The notes below the pieces were generated by a model, which was not told the origin of the DNA, did no database searches, and saw nothing but the letters and a program-made list of their open reading frames with translations. DNA of 64,000 nucleotides, taken from NCBI RefSeq assembly GCF_900236475.1, contig NZ_LT963352.1, positions 4,046,501 through 4,110,500 of the forward strand, read 5' to 3'. Within the stretch, counting starts at the first letter, position 1. Each line of letters starts with the position of its first letter. The position numbers were made by a program, and so were the translations under genes. This stretch comes from Streptomyces chartreusis NRRL 3882 (GTDB lineage Bacteria > Actinomycetota > Actinomycetes > Streptomycetales > Streptomycetaceae). This document shows, piece after piece, positions 1 to 8,562 of this stretch.

Positions 1-71
1 GTGCGGCTGCTCACGGTGCTGCTGGAGGGTGCTCCTGATGAGAAGGAGGCGGAGGTGCAGCGGACGGAAGG

Positions 72-512
72 TCAGGGAGGGGCGCCCGAGGACCCGCCCG
101 GGCCCTGACGGCCCTCGCCGCCGGGAGTATCGGAAGAGGCAACACCCACCCCCGCCGGGGGAAGACCCGAGGGGGCCGTCGGAGGACCCGCCCGCGCCCT
201 GACCTCCGCCGTGAACGGCCCCCGGCCCGACGCCGCCGTCACGTCCGAGATCTCCCCGGCGACCTCACACCGCACGAGCCGGACACCCTGCGCCCGGGCC
301 ACCCGGCCGGCCCGGGCGCAGGCCGCCGTACCGCCCTCGGCCCAGTGGTCCGCCGCCGCGAGCGCCGCGAGATCCGCACCGCCCGCCGCACGGTGCCGGA
401 TCACGACGGCCTGCCCCAGCGCGAGGACCACGCCGAACACCACGCACAGGACAGCGATCGCCCCGACACTCCAGACGGTGGCGGACCCCCGGTCCGAGGC
501 GGCACCTCGCAT
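72..512 (-). CDS. TadG/TadE-like pilus-locus secreted protein
   Basis: A 146-aa protein with one N-terminal transmembrane/prepilin-like segment (about residues 10-35, preceded by DRGSATVW) followed by an Ala/Gly-rich extracellular part that includes three cysteines. This matches the TadE-like proteins encoded last in actinobacterial Tad/Flp pilus loci (Rv3654c type), thought to be minor pilins or assembly factors; the function is inferred from position. ATG at 512 is chosen because the sequence after it begins with the conserved charged stretch before the hydrophobic helix; in-frame sequence upstream looks non-coding. It is the last gene of the minus-strand ssd-tadA-tadB-tadC-pilin-tadE operon. 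The C-terminal 30 residues are low-complexity Gly/Pro/Ser. With tadA broken, this gene is probably poorly expressed or useless. Confidence 0.75.
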   Translation of the reverse strand: MRGAASDRGSATVWSVGAIAVLCVVFGVVLALGQAVVIRHRAAGGADLAALAAADHWAEGGTAACARAGRVARAQGVRLVRCEVAGEISDVTAASGRGPFTAEVRARAGPPTAPSGLPPAGVGVASSDTPGGEGRQGPGGSSGAPP

Positions 513-571
513 CCGCCGGCTCCCCCTGTCCCAGCGCCCCGGGCCCCGGCACCGCAGCCTCGGCACCCGTC

Positions 572-937
572 TCACGTACCCACCCCCACCGTCTCCTCCA
601 CCGACGCCACGGCCTCCTCCCGCACAGCGAAGGACAGGCCACGCAGCACCGGGGGCTCGGCCACGACGACCACTCGGACGTGTTCCGCGCCCCGGTCGAC
701 GGTCACCTTCGCGCCGGGCGGTGCCGCCTCGCGGGTCAGTCGCACGACCGTGGCGGGAGGGTCCTGGCGGGCCGCCGCGCGGGCGCCCGTCCGCGCCGCG
801 TCCACGCACTGGATCTGCGCGGCCACGACCAGCAGCCCCCACACCAGCGCCATCGCGAACATCACCAGCACGGGCAGCACCACGGCCGACTCCGCCGTGA
901 CGAACCCCCGGTCCGCGCCCCGCTCACATCCGCGCAT
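572..937 (-). CDS. TadE-family minor pilin
   Basis: A 121-aa protein with the TadE hallmark: a short basic leader, then GFVTAESAVVLPVL, whose Glu lies at the start of a hydrophobic helix (about residues 12-40), as in prepilin-type proteins processed by the TadV peptidase. The remainder is a small extracytoplasmic domain. It overlaps the upstream pilin gene by 14 bases and lies 60 bases from the downstream TadE-like gene, so the two are co-transcribed. Family membership is confident from the GxVTAE motif plus context. Its role as a minor pseudopilin of the Flp/Tad pilus comes from the family, not from this sequence. Confidence 0.8.
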   Translation of the reverse strand: MRGCERGADRGFVTAESAVVLPVLVMFAMALVWGLLVVAAQIQCVDAARTGARAAARQDPPATVVRLTREAAPPGAKVTVDRGAEHVRVVVVAEPPVLRGLSFAVREEAVASVEETVGVGT

Positions 938-1142
938 TGAGGGCGTCCTTCACGATGTTCTGGAGCTCCGCGCTGACCGCGCCGCTCGTGATGACCTTGT
1001 AGAGCACCACCGCGAAGGCCACCGCCGCGACGATTCCCATCGCGTACTCGGAAGTGACCATTCCCGCGTCCCTCCCGTCGCTCCGCGCCGCACGCGCCCT
1101 GTGCACCAGGGCACCCAGCCGTGCCCGTACCGCCTGATACAT
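924..1142 (-). CDS. Flp-type pilin (DUF4244 family)
   Basis: A 72-aa protein ending in the helix MVTSEYAMGIVAAVAFAVVL with the Glu of a Flp prepilin, followed by a short amphipathic C-terminus. It matches the DUF4244/Rv3656c-type major pilin subunit of actinobacterial Tad systems. ATG at 1142 gives a leader of about 27 residues rich in Arg/Ala; a GTG two codons upstream (1148) is an alternative. It sits between tadC and tadE, as in other Streptomyces tad operons. The gene looks intact, although the ATPase that would power its assembly is disrupted in this genome. Confidence 0.8.
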   Translation of the reverse strand: MYQAVRARLGALVHRARAARSDGRDAGMVTSEYAMGIVAAVAFAVVLYKVITSGAVSAELQNIVKDALNARM

Positions 1143-1219
1143 CTCAACCCCCGTGGGAAAGTCCGAACTTCTCTTGATTCCGCTGACTTCTCGCGCCGCC
1201 GCTCCAGGTCTCCGCCGCC

Positions 1220-2032
1220 TCACGCACCACCCCCTTCGAGCACACCGCCCCCTGCGAGCACCCCGCCCGCGAGCCCGATCACCACGGGCAGCACCCCGAT
1301 CGCGATGAACGCGGGCAGGAAGCACAGCCCGACCGGCGCACTGACCATGACGCCCGCCCGGCGTGCCCTGGCCGTCGCGGCGCGTCCCCAGTCGGCACGG
1401 GCCTCGGCGGCGAGTCGTGCGACCGGCGTGGCGGCGGGCAGTCCGGACACGTCGGCTCGTTCGAGCAGCCGGGCCAGGCCTCCGGCGCCCGGGACGGCGG
1501 CCAACCTCCGCCAGGCAGTGCCCGGTTCGCCGCCCAGCCGTACCTCCGCCGCGCCATGGGCGAGGGCCTCGCCCACCGGGCCGCCCAGGGCCTCGCCCAC
1601 CGCCTGCGCGGCGATCACCGGGCCGGCTCCTGCCGCGATGCAGGCCGCCAGCAGGTCGGCGGCCAGGGGCAGTTGCCGCGCCGCCTCGGCGAGGTCGGGT
1701 GCCCGCGTGTCCGTACCGGCCGCCTCCTGCCGCAGCCGCCAACGCCAGATCCCCACCGCGCCGGCCAGTCCGACGGCGACACCGACCAGGTCGCCGATCA
1801 GCGCCCACCCGGCGAACGCCACGCCGACGGGGGCCAGCCATCTCCGCGCGGCCCGACTCCAGGCAAGGCGCGGGGCCGGAGAGAGACCGGTCGCTTCGCG
1901 AGGCGACAGCTCGGCCAGCCGGCGCCGCATCCTCCGGCGGCGCCCCGCCTCCTTCAGCCGGCGCACCGACCACGAGAGAGCCAGCAGAATCCCCACCGTC
2001 ACCCCCAGCCTGTGGACAACTTCCCCGCTCAT
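1220..2032 (-). CDS. tadC: Tad pilus inner-membrane platform protein (type II secretion F domain)
   Basis: A 270-aa membrane protein. Residues 5-30 and about 70-105 form hydrophobic segments; the middle contains the T2SSF core (PDLAEAARQLPLAADLLAACIAAG), and the C-terminus has a long hydrophobic hairpin (GVMVSAPVGLCFLPAFIAIG). This is the usual architecture of TadC, which with TadB anchors the TadA ATPase in the membrane. Its ATG overlaps the end of the upstream tadB gene in an ATGA junction (2029-2032), showing translational coupling. Symbol assigned by order; TadB and TadC are related, so the letter is less certain than the family. Confidence 0.8.
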   Translation of the reverse strand: MSGEVVHRLGVTVGILLALSWSVRRLKEAGRRRRMRRRLAELSPREATGLSPAPRLAWSRAARRWLAPVGVAFAGWALIGDLVGVAVGLAGAVGIWRWRLRQEAAGTDTRAPDLAEAARQLPLAADLLAACIAAGAGPVIAAQAVGEALGGPVGEALAHGAAEVRLGGEPGTAWRRLAAVPGAGGLARLLERADVSGLPAATPVARLAAEARADWGRAATARARRAGVMVSAPVGLCFLPAFIAIGVLPVVIGLAGGVLAGGGVLEGGGA

Positions 2033-2901
2033 GACGCCTCCTCCGCTCCCCGCACGATGCGCTGCACCCACCACAGCCCCAGTCCCTCCAGCACACCGCC
2101 GGCCACCAGACAGCCCAGGCCCGGCGCGGTGTGCAGCAGGACATGGAGGGGGTCCGCGCCGAGAGCGGTGCCGATGAGGAGCCCCAGGGCCGGCAGCCCG
2201 GCGAGCAGCACCGCCGTGGCCCGGGCACCGGCCAACTGGGCGCGCAGGTCCGAGCGTTGGTCCCGTTCGGCGCGCAGGGCGGCGGCGAGCCGGTCCAGTC
2301 CCGCCGCGAGCCCCGCGCCCTGGTCCACGGCGACCCGCCAGCACGCGGCGAGTCCCCGCAGCCCCTCGGCACCCGGCTGCCTGGCGGCGGTCGCGAGCGC
2401 GTCCGGCACGTCGCCGCCGAACCGTGCCGCCGCCAGTACCGTCCCGTGCGCGTCCGCGAGTCCGCCGCAGTCCCGCGCGGCCCGCAGCAGCGCCTCGCCC
2501 GGCTGACGCCCGGCCCGCACCTCCCCGGCGAGCGCCCCGCACAGCGCGATCACCGCGTCGGCCCGGCGCTCCCGGTCCCGCCGCACCCGGCCGGCCAGCC
2601 GGACCCGCCGCAGCAGCGGCACGCCGGCCGCTCCCAGGACGACCGGCAGCACCGACGCCCCGAGCACCGCCAGCACCAGCCCGGCCGCCGGCGCCCACCA
2701 CTCGGCCCGCAGCCGCCCGCCGACCCGCCGCACCTCACCGGCCATCCGCCGCCACCCGGGCGGCCCGCTCCCGACGGTCCCGCCGCCCGCGAGCAGCAAC
2801 CGCGCCCGCCGTGCCGCCGAGTGACGCTCACCCAGCAGCCAGACCGCCGCCCCCATGCACGCCACGGCCGCACCCATGGGCATCTCAGCCGCTCCCGTCA
2901 T
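2029..2901 (-). CDS. tadB: Tad pilus inner-membrane platform protein (type II secretion F domain)
   Basis: A 290-aa integral membrane protein with an N-terminal hydrophobic segment, a central pair of helices around residues 65-95, the T2SSF helical domain (RRADAVIALCGALAGEVRAG) and a C-terminal hydrophobic pair ending near the terminus. It is expected to form the membrane platform for the pilus motor with TadC. The start at 2901 overlaps the 3' end of the tadA remnant by 17 bases, the normal operon arrangement. It now lies directly downstream of a disrupted ATPase gene, so polar loss of expression is likely unless a promoter is supplied by element 1. Confidence 0.8.
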   Translation of the reverse strand: MTGAAEMPMGAAVACMGAAVWLLGERHSAARRARLLLAGGGTVGSGPPGWRRMAGEVRRVGGRLRAEWWAPAAGLVLAVLGASVLPVVLGAAGVPLLRRVRLAGRVRRDRERRADAVIALCGALAGEVRAGRQPGEALLRAARDCGGLADAHGTVLAAARFGGDVPDALATAARQPGAEGLRGLAACWRVAVDQGAGLAAGLDRLAAALRAERDQRSDLRAQLAGARATAVLLAGLPALGLLIGTALGADPLHVLLHTAPGLGCLVAGGVLEGLGLWWVQRIVRGAEEAS

Positions 2902-3232
2902 CCCTCGCCCCCTTCATCGCGGCCTCACCCGGCCCGCCCTCACTTCCCCCGCTCCGCAGCAGCCCCCGCAGCCGCTCCCACCCGAGCTCCCGCACGAAGG
3001 CCGCCGCTCCCCACCGCAGCGCCGGCACCGTCCGCACCAGCCCCGACGGGTCCCGCTCCAGCACGTGCACCTCGGCGATCCGCCGCCGCCCGGCCCGGTC
3101 ACGCACGAGGTGCAGCACCACGGAGAGGGCGGCCGCCACCTGGCTGTGCAGCGCGGCCCGGTCGAGCCCGGCGGCCGTACCGAGCGCCTCCAGCCGGGCC
3201 GGTACGTCGGCGGCGGCATTGGCGTGCACGGT
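2885..3232 (-). pseudogene. tadA: tadA/cpaF secretion ATPase, 3' fragment (115 codons)
   Basis: Reads ACC GTG CAC GCC on the minus strand from 3232 and translates to TVHANAAADVPARLEALG and onward, the conserved segment just after Walker B in TadA/CpaF/VirB11 ATPases, continuing to the natural stop. No start codon or upstream part is attached: immediately beyond 3232 the sequence changes to element 1. The missing parts are at 8570-8704 and 38656-39399. An ATG-initiated product from 3229 is possible in principle, but without the P-loop it could not work as an ATPase. The piece itself has no internal frameshift or stop, suggesting that the disruption is recent. Confidence 0.9.
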
Positions 3233-3239
3233 TCCTTCT

Positions 3240-3247
3240 CTGAACTA
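3240..3247 (+). repeat. Element 1 left terminal inverted repeat (CTGAACTA)
   Basis: CTGAACTA starts 7 bp inside the left junction; its inverted copy TAGTTCAG lies 7 bp inside the right junction. Likely part of the recombinase binding site; the symmetric spacing supports the deduced ends. Confidence 0.7.
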
Positions 3248-3341
3248 GAGCCAACTGGCACATATGCTCGGTGTCGGTCATCTGCATCTCTGCGAATCCA
3301 TTTCCGAGACGCTGGGCCAAGTGCGGACGCATAATGCGGTC

Positions 3342-3656
3342 ATGACACCTGGGCAGCGCACTGCGGCATGGTCATGCGCCATTCTGTTCGGCTTGACGCT
3401 CCTCGGCCTCGGCGCCTACTTCCTGATCGTCGGCCTAGACGAGGCAGACAAAACGGCAAGCGTCGTGGGATCGTTGACGGGGCTGGCGGGTCTGGGAGTC
3501 TCGATCGTGAGCCTCATCCAGGCTCGAGGTAGCAGCGCGAGCCGCAACGCCCCTAGCGTCCGCCAGAGCCAACAAAGCGGCACGAGGTCAACGAACATCC
3601 AATCGGCCGGGGACCTGACCATCGGCGACATGAACCGCCTGGGTGGAGAGAAGTGA
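3342..3656 (+). CDS. Small two-TM membrane protein, cargo of element 1
   Basis: A 104-aa protein of unknown function. Residues about 8-30 and 42-64 are hydrophobic (ILFGLTLLGLGAYFLIVGL and VVGSLTGLAGLGVSIVSLI), forming a helical hairpin, followed by a polar tail, SGTRSTNIQSAGDLTIGD. ATG at 3342 is preferred over an in-frame ATG at 3264 because the membrane hairpin then begins near the N-terminus. It overlaps the next gene (GTGA, 3653-3656). The downstream protein has a related N-terminal stretch, SSQNIQAQVANFGVSYS, so the Asn-Ile-Gln-rich tail may be an interaction tag shared by the two. Base composition is clearly lower in GC than the host genes, indicating transfer. A small membrane protein paired with a soluble partner recalls effector-sensor defence pairs; that is inference only. 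Confidence 0.7.
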   Translation: MTPGQRTAAWSCAILFGLTLLGLGAYFLIVGLDEADKTASVVGSLTGLAGLGVSIVSLIQARGSSASRNAPSVRQSQQSGTRSTNIQSAGDLTIGDMNRLGGEK

Positions 3657-4702
3657 CGCTGTGGCAGAGGCAGAAGTCCGGCGATAGTTCGCAAAACATA
3701 CAGGCGCAAGTGGCCAATTTCGGCGTCAGCTACTCCGACGCCCGAGATATTGCCATGGATGTATTCAGGCAGAATTTCTTGCAGCTCTCCCAAGAGGCCA
3801 TGCAGGTGGCTCACGAGCGCGTCGAGAGGTTCACCGTAAATTACCTGCAAGAGCTGCACGGTAGGGACAGCAAGGCCATTGCATACTTCCAGGATCCAGG
3901 CGTGCAGTATTCACTGCTAGAAGGCCAGTCCTGTTATGCACGGTCAGGCGATGACCACTTGGGTCAGCTTCTGGTTGACCTCCTCGTCGAGCGAACCCTG
4001 AGGCCGCAGAGAAGCACTGAGCAGCTTGCTCTTGATGAGGCAATAGCAACCTCCGGACGACTTTCGCGTGACCATTTCAGGATGCTCAGCCTCCTCACGA
4101 TCCGCGACGTCGTTCCACTTCCGTCGAAAGTCACACATTTCAAGCAACTCATTCTGCACTACATAAGCCACGCTGGGCCTTTCCTGGACGGGCTGCACTT
4201 CTCCCGGACTGATGCGAGATATCTGGCCGCAACCGGATGCGTTAGCCTTGGTCAATTCGAGGAGTCCATGGTCGACTCCTGGAGACGCGCCTATCCATAC
4301 TTGCTTTTCAAGGGTGGCCCTAGTTTCTCTCAACCTCCCAGTGACGAATATCGAAAACTCGAAAAATACTTCATGTCGCGTTGGGTTCAGGAGTGTTTGA
4401 AGAACCCCGATGGAGGCCCAGCGAGTGACGAATTTTTTGACAACGACGAGTTCGATCGACACCTAGATGAGCTTGGCAGTGAAAAAGAGTTCAGAGACCT
4501 TTACCATGAGCTCGCAATGACCGCCAAGGAGATCTATCAAGTGTCGCTTGAGATCGATCCGCGCTTGGCGCAGATGACATCCCTCATCAATGAATCATTC
4601 CCGCATGGAGTAGGGCTCACCACGGTCGGAAGCGTCATCGGGAACGCCTATATGCGAATACCTCCCGGTGAAACTGAGGAACGAGGCAACTCACTGGGCT
4701 AG
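3653..4702 (+). CDS. 349-aa protein resembling LPO_1073/Vpar_1526 family, cargo of element 1
   Basis: Starts with GTG at 3653, overlapping the preceding stop. The N-terminus reads SSQNIQAQVANFGVSYSDAR, then DIAMDVFRQNFLQLSQEAMQ, a pattern I recall from the LPO_1073/Vpar_1526 family of unknown function; this is from memory and needs a profile search. The remainder is a soluble, mostly alpha-helical protein without transmembrane segments or an obvious catalytic motif, ending in a short polar tail. Codons such as ATA, AGG, TTG, CAA and GAA are common, unlike the host. Together with the 104-aa membrane protein it forms the only cargo of element 1, so whatever benefit the transposon gives lies in this pair. 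I suspect anti-phage defence, but nothing in the sequence proves it. Confidence 0.75.
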   Translation: MTLWQRQKSGDSSQNIQAQVANFGVSYSDARDIAMDVFRQNFLQLSQEAMQVAHERVERFTVNYLQELHGRDSKAIAYFQDPGVQYSLLEGQSCYARSGDDHLGQLLVDLLVERTLRPQRSTEQLALDEAIATSGRLSRDHFRMLSLLTIRDVVPLPSKVTHFKQLILHYISHAGPFLDGLHFSRTDARYLAATGCVSLGQFEESMVDSWRRAYPYLLFKGGPSFSQPPSDEYRKLEKYFMSRWVQECLKNPDGGPASDEFFDNDEFDRHLDELGSEKEFRDLYHELAMTAKEIYQVSLEIDPRLAQMTSLINESFPHGVGLTTVGSVIGNAYMRIPPGETEERGNSLG

Positions 4703-4767
4703 CGAACCGAAGGCTGTAGGCGGCACCGCGCCCGAGCTTCGTGGCCCAGGGCGCGGTGGTGCAGCCG

Positions 4768-7215
4768 TCAGGTGGCGTTGGTAGCGGAGCTGGTGCGAAC
4801 GGCGATCTGGCTGAAACTGGGGACGCCCAAGAAGATCGGAGAGTCCTTCTTTTTCTGTCGTGCATCCAGCTGCGCGATTTTCTCTTCCGCGGCGTCGCGG
4901 CTCACCGAGAGACCTTCAACTTCGCCGAGCCAGCCCTCCCTTTCGGCTTCCGCGATCCGGTCGTTCAGGTTGTCGCGGATCTCGACCAGTCGCCCTCTCT
5001 CGTAGGGGTCCACGATCAGGACCGGGCAGCGGACACAGGCGTGTTCATGAACGCAGTCGGTCCCGTAGGCTCGCCCGCATGATCCGAGTGCCAGCTTGCG
5101 GCGCTCGAACTGGGTAAGGAACTCCTGCCATTCTTCAGAGGTGACCGCGCGGTATTCTTCGCGGGGGCGAAGACTGCGCCGGCGGGCGATGAAGGCTCGG
5201 TGAGCTTCGATGGCTTTCGCCGGGTAGACAGCGTTGTAGCCCATAGTCGTGTTGATGTTGCTGTGACCTGCAATGACCTGGGCGATGTGTGGAGGCAGCC
5301 CGTTCAAGATCGCGTCCGTGATGAAGATCCGTCGAAAGTCGTGAGGTTGGAACTTCAATGGATTTCCGGTGGCGTCGGTCAGGCCGGTCGCTAGAAGTAC
5401 GTCGTTGAGGGCGTCACGGACCGTGTTGTGCGAGATGGGCCGCCTTTCTCCTGAGATGCTCCACTGGTAGAGAAGCGGCATGGGATCGTTCCAGACCTTC
5501 TCGTGAAGGTCGTAGCTGGGAACCGAAGGGATAGCTCCGTTTTTGCCGCGTACTCGCGTGACAACGGCGCTGAGGACATCTGCCAGTTCGGGAGTGACCA
5601 GCAGCAGACGCTCTTGATCGGTTTTCGACGGTGCGATCTGCAGGAGTGGGACGAACTCGCCGGTGCTGGGGAGCTTGTAGCGGATGATGCTGTGGTGGCC
5701 GAGTTCGAGCAGCTCTTCGATGCGGATGCCTGTGTGGCGGAGGATTTCGATAGTGGCCCAGCCCCAGAAGGCCCGCTTTTCCTCGGCCTCAAGGTCCCGG
5801 CGACGCCCCGAGGTGTCGTAGGCCTGTCCGGTAAGACCGGCCCGGGAAGTGCTCTTTGGCGCTGTGTAGGTTTCCCCCAACACGGTGAACCGGCTTCCGA
5901 GAGGGGCGGTATGCAGCGCGTCCAGGCGGGCCCGGGCCTCCTTGAGCCGGCGGTCGGCGACTCGGATGAGCGCGGGCAGGACAGGGAGTCTTTCCCGAGT
6001 CCGCTGGTCTGAAGTGGTCTTCTGCCGCTGCTTGGTCTTCTTGTCGGAGCAGTCGGCCTCGGTGATAGGACAGGGCGCTGCCCATGGCCCCCAGCGGGCG
6101 GGTTCGTCCAGCGCCCACTGAGCGATGTCCAGGTAGAAGGCGCGGACGAGGGTCTTGACCGCTGGAGCGCTGGAACGCGGGGTAGTGGTCTCGACGACCT
6201 GGCCGTCCGGCATCCGCCGACGGCGGGTAACCACGTTGACGCGGGCTTTCCAGGCTGCCGCGACCTCCGCGGGCAGGTGGAGTGAGCTGATGCCTTCGTT
6301 GTGGCGTTCGAGGTCGGCCCAGAAGTTGTTGGCCAGGGCTGACGACAGGGTGATCAAGGAGTTGTGGTCGAGCGAGGGCTGGCGTTCAGTGAGGTAGTCG
6401 ACGAGGAGATCACGAACCGGGCGGCAGCGCAGTTCGTAGCGGTCGACAAGAGCTGCGGGCGTCACCTGGCCGGCGCGGGTCTGCAGCCGGAGGAGGGTTG
6501 CCGGGGCGTCCGGCGGGAACTGGCCGAGATCGCGCAGTGCGGTGTAAGCGATGCGAACGCCTCGGGCAGCGTCGTAGTCGGTCGCCTGCAACAGAGCGAG
6601 GAGGTCACCGACGACGATGTCCTTGACGAGGCCGCCGAAGGCAGCGATCAGGCGTGAGACGCCCTGGAGGCCTGCGGAGGCATGGCGGGTGGACCGGATG
6701 TCCTCAGGGAACTGGGCTTCCAGGCGGGCGAACCCGTCTGGGTCGCGGGTCGCTGCAATGGCCGGCCGTAGGGCGCCCGAGGTGCTGGCCGCCAGCCAGG
6801 CCAGGGTGGGACGGATTGCGTCCACGCAGATCAAGGCCAGTGTCCCGGAGGCGAGGCACGCCGTTGTCGGCTTTCGGCCGACGTTGGCGGCCCAGTCAAT
6901 GACGTCCCTGTGCCAGCCACTTGGAGAGTGTGCCGCCGGACTGGCGTCCCAACATGCCTGCCAGGTAGATCCGGGGAACGTCTGAAGCCAGGACAGGATG
7001 ATCCTGGCGCCGACCATGCGGGTGACCTGGGCATTCCTCTTCACTCGGAATGGCGGCTGCTGGAGCGTGTCAAGGATGTACTCGCTGTCGGCCTCGGTCA
7101 TGGGCCAGGACGCGGCTCTCTCGCGCGGAGGGAACTTCTCCAAGAGGGCGGCCGCCTCGGCGCCGGCGAGCTTGCGAGGAGCCTTAGCCGGAGCCGTGAG
7201 CACGGTCGTGGTCAT
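4768..7215 (-). CDS. Tyrosine recombinase/transposase (TnpB-like) of element 1
   Basis: An 815-aa protein with a C-terminal tyrosine recombinase catalytic domain. Visible active-site motifs are TGIRIEELLEL (first Arg, near residue 495), HDFRRIFITDAI (His-x-x-Arg), GHSNINTTMGYN (His and candidate nucleophilic Tyr). After the catalytic domain comes a Cys/His cluster, CGRAYGTDCVHEHACVRCP, typical of TnpB-type enzymes and likely metal-binding, then a coiled-coil tail. The long N-terminal region (about 450 residues) is the DNA-binding part. It follows the other recombinase gene with an ATGA overlap (7212-7215). Both proteins are needed for Tn554 transposition, and the same is likely here. No frameshift is visible, so the element may still be active. 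Confidence 0.85.
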   Translation of the reverse strand: MTTTVLTAPAKAPRKLAGAEAAALLEKFPPRERAASWPMTEADSEYILDTLQQPPFRVKRNAQVTRMVGARIILSWLQTFPGSTWQACWDASPAAHSPSGWHRDVIDWAANVGRKPTTACLASGTLALICVDAIRPTLAWLAASTSGALRPAIAATRDPDGFARLEAQFPEDIRSTRHASAGLQGVSRLIAAFGGLVKDIVVGDLLALLQATDYDAARGVRIAYTALRDLGQFPPDAPATLLRLQTRAGQVTPAALVDRYELRCRPVRDLLVDYLTERQPSLDHNSLITLSSALANNFWADLERHNEGISSLHLPAEVAAAWKARVNVVTRRRRMPDGQVVETTTPRSSAPAVKTLVRAFYLDIAQWALDEPARWGPWAAPCPITEADCSDKKTKQRQKTTSDQRTRERLPVLPALIRVADRRLKEARARLDALHTAPLGSRFTVLGETYTAPKSTSRAGLTGQAYDTSGRRRDLEAEEKRAFWGWATIEILRHTGIRIEELLELGHHSIIRYKLPSTGEFVPLLQIAPSKTDQERLLLVTPELADVLSAVVTRVRGKNGAIPSVPSYDLHEKVWNDPMPLLYQWSISGERRPISHNTVRDALNDVLLATGLTDATGNPLKFQPHDFRRIFITDAILNGLPPHIAQVIAGHSNINTTMGYNAVYPAKAIEAHRAFIARRRSLRPREEYRAVTSEEWQEFLTQFERRKLALGSCGRAYGTDCVHEHACVRCPVLIVDPYERGRLVEIRDNLNDRIAEAEREGWLGEVEGLSVSRDAAEEKIAQLDARQKKKDSPIFLGVPSFSQIAVRTSSATNAT

Positions 7216-8507
7216 GGGAGCAGGCCTCCGAAGAGGGTGTTGAGCGAGTCCTCGTTGTAGGCGGGGGCCGGCGGTGCCGGAGGCGGGGCGGCCTTCTTCG
7301 CCTCCTGGCGGGCGTGGTGGGCCAGACCTGCGGAGATGACCTCGTCGCGGCTCGGGCGGAGGTACTTCTGCAGCGTGCTTTGGTCCTTGTGGCCGAGGAT
7401 GTGCTGGACGTAGACCAGCGACATCGAGGGATCTTCCGTCATGCGATAGGTGGCGGTGTGTCGCAGGTCGTGGAGCGTCCAGTTGGCGCCGAGAAGCTCA
7501 ACGGCCCGCGTGAACATGGCGCGTGCCGCGTGGTACTTCAGTGGCCGCCATGGGAGGCGCAGGGTCCACCACAGAGGCTGGTTGCGGCCCCGCGGGACGC
7601 CCTTGCGCCAGGCTTCCTCCTGGTAGAGCCGGAGCCAGACGAACGCGTCCGGAGATGCGGGTAGTTGCTGGTAGTCCTGGGTTCCCTTGCGGATCACGCC
7701 GATCACCTGCTGGCCGGGCAGGGCGTCACGTTGGGTCGAGGTCAGCAGTTCGCTGGCGCGGGCGCCGGTGGAGACCCAGAAGGCCAGCAGAGCACGGTCT
7801 CGGTGGGAGCGGAGGCCGGCGAAGACCTCGGTGTACTTGTCGTCCGGGATGCGTCGGGGGATCCGCTCAGGGACCTTCGGGCGATAGCGCCCGGTCCGCT
7901 CATGCCTGAACTCGTCCGCCGGGTTGTGGTGAGCGTTCGGACGCCCGTTGCGGCGCCTGCGGTCCAGGGGAAACGGGTTCACCAGCAACTGGCCGCTGCC
8001 GCGGTCGAGATGGAAGTCATAGAACGTCCGCAGGACGCTCTCGAAGTGAGCCCGGGTGGAGGGCGCGTACTTCTTCCCAATCGTCGGCTTCCCGGTCACA
8101 GGGTTCGGTGACCCGGGCGCAAGTCGGCCAACTCGAGGCTTGGGCGTAGGTATCTCCGAAGGGTCCTTGCCACGGTGCCTCCAGTGCACGCGAACCGGCT
8201 TGTCCGCCAACTGCATCCACAGCGTGAAGTCCCGCGCGTCCTCCCGTAATGCGCGGTCCCACTCAAGACCCTGTGCCCACAAGAACCGCCACCACCGCAA
8301 CAGGTCGTTGCCGTACGAGTACAACGTGGTGGCAGGGCTGGCAGCAGCGAGGAGGTCCTTGAAGTAGATCGCGACCGGCTCAACACACTGCCCTACAGGG
8401 TCGACCAGCCGGTACGGCTCCCACACGTCCCCCGTCGCCTCCAGGCGTCCGATCTCGGGCAGCACAAAGTTCTTCAGATCCCGTTCACGGGTCCTTGCTC
8501 CACTCAC
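7212..8507 (-). CDS. Tyrosine recombinase/transposase (TnpA-like) of element 1
   Basis: A 431-aa site-specific recombinase. The N-terminal half contains a SAM-like core-binding domain (TTLYSYGNDLLRWWRFLW). The C-terminal half shows STGARASELL (catalytic Arg), TLHDLRHTATYRM (His-x-x-Arg), LGHKDQSTLQKYL (His and Tyr). The start at 8507 lies only 62 bp from the right end of the element, leaving little space for anything but its promoter and the recombinase binding sites. It is co-transcribed with the 815-aa recombinase. It is intact and reads toward the element interior, which is the standard position for tnpA. Confidence 0.85.
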   Translation of the reverse strand: MSGARTRERDLKNFVLPEIGRLEATGDVWEPYRLVDPVGQCVEPVAIYFKDLLAAASPATTLYSYGNDLLRWWRFLWAQGLEWDRALREDARDFTLWMQLADKPVRVHWRHRGKDPSEIPTPKPRVGRLAPGSPNPVTGKPTIGKKYAPSTRAHFESVLRTFYDFHLDRGSGQLLVNPFPLDRRRRNGRPNAHHNPADEFRHERTGRYRPKVPERIPRRIPDDKYTEVFAGLRSHRDRALLAFWVSTGARASELLTSTQRDALPGQQVIGVIRKGTQDYQQLPASPDAFVWLRLYQEEAWRKGVPRGRNQPLWWTLRLPWRPLKYHAARAMFTRAVELLGANWTLHDLRHTATYRMTEDPSMSLVYVQHILGHKDQSTLQKYLRPSRDEVISAGLAHHARQEAKKAAPPPAPPAPAYNEDSLNTLFGGLLP

Positions 8508-8554
8508 CGCCGGAACGTAACAGAAAGCCCTCTGACCTGCGAAAACGTGAGACT

Positions 8555-8562
8555 TAGTTCAG
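8555..8562 (+). repeat. Element 1 right terminal inverted repeat (TAGTTCAG)
   Basis: Inverted copy of CTGAACTA at 3240-3247, with the same 7-bp distance to the junction with tadA sequence at 8570. Confidence 0.7.

Noticed and set aside
345..2177. Long plus-strand open frame opposite the tad genes
   Set aside because: It is a mirror of the GC-rich minus-strand genes, with proline/arginine/serine-rich low-complexity translation.
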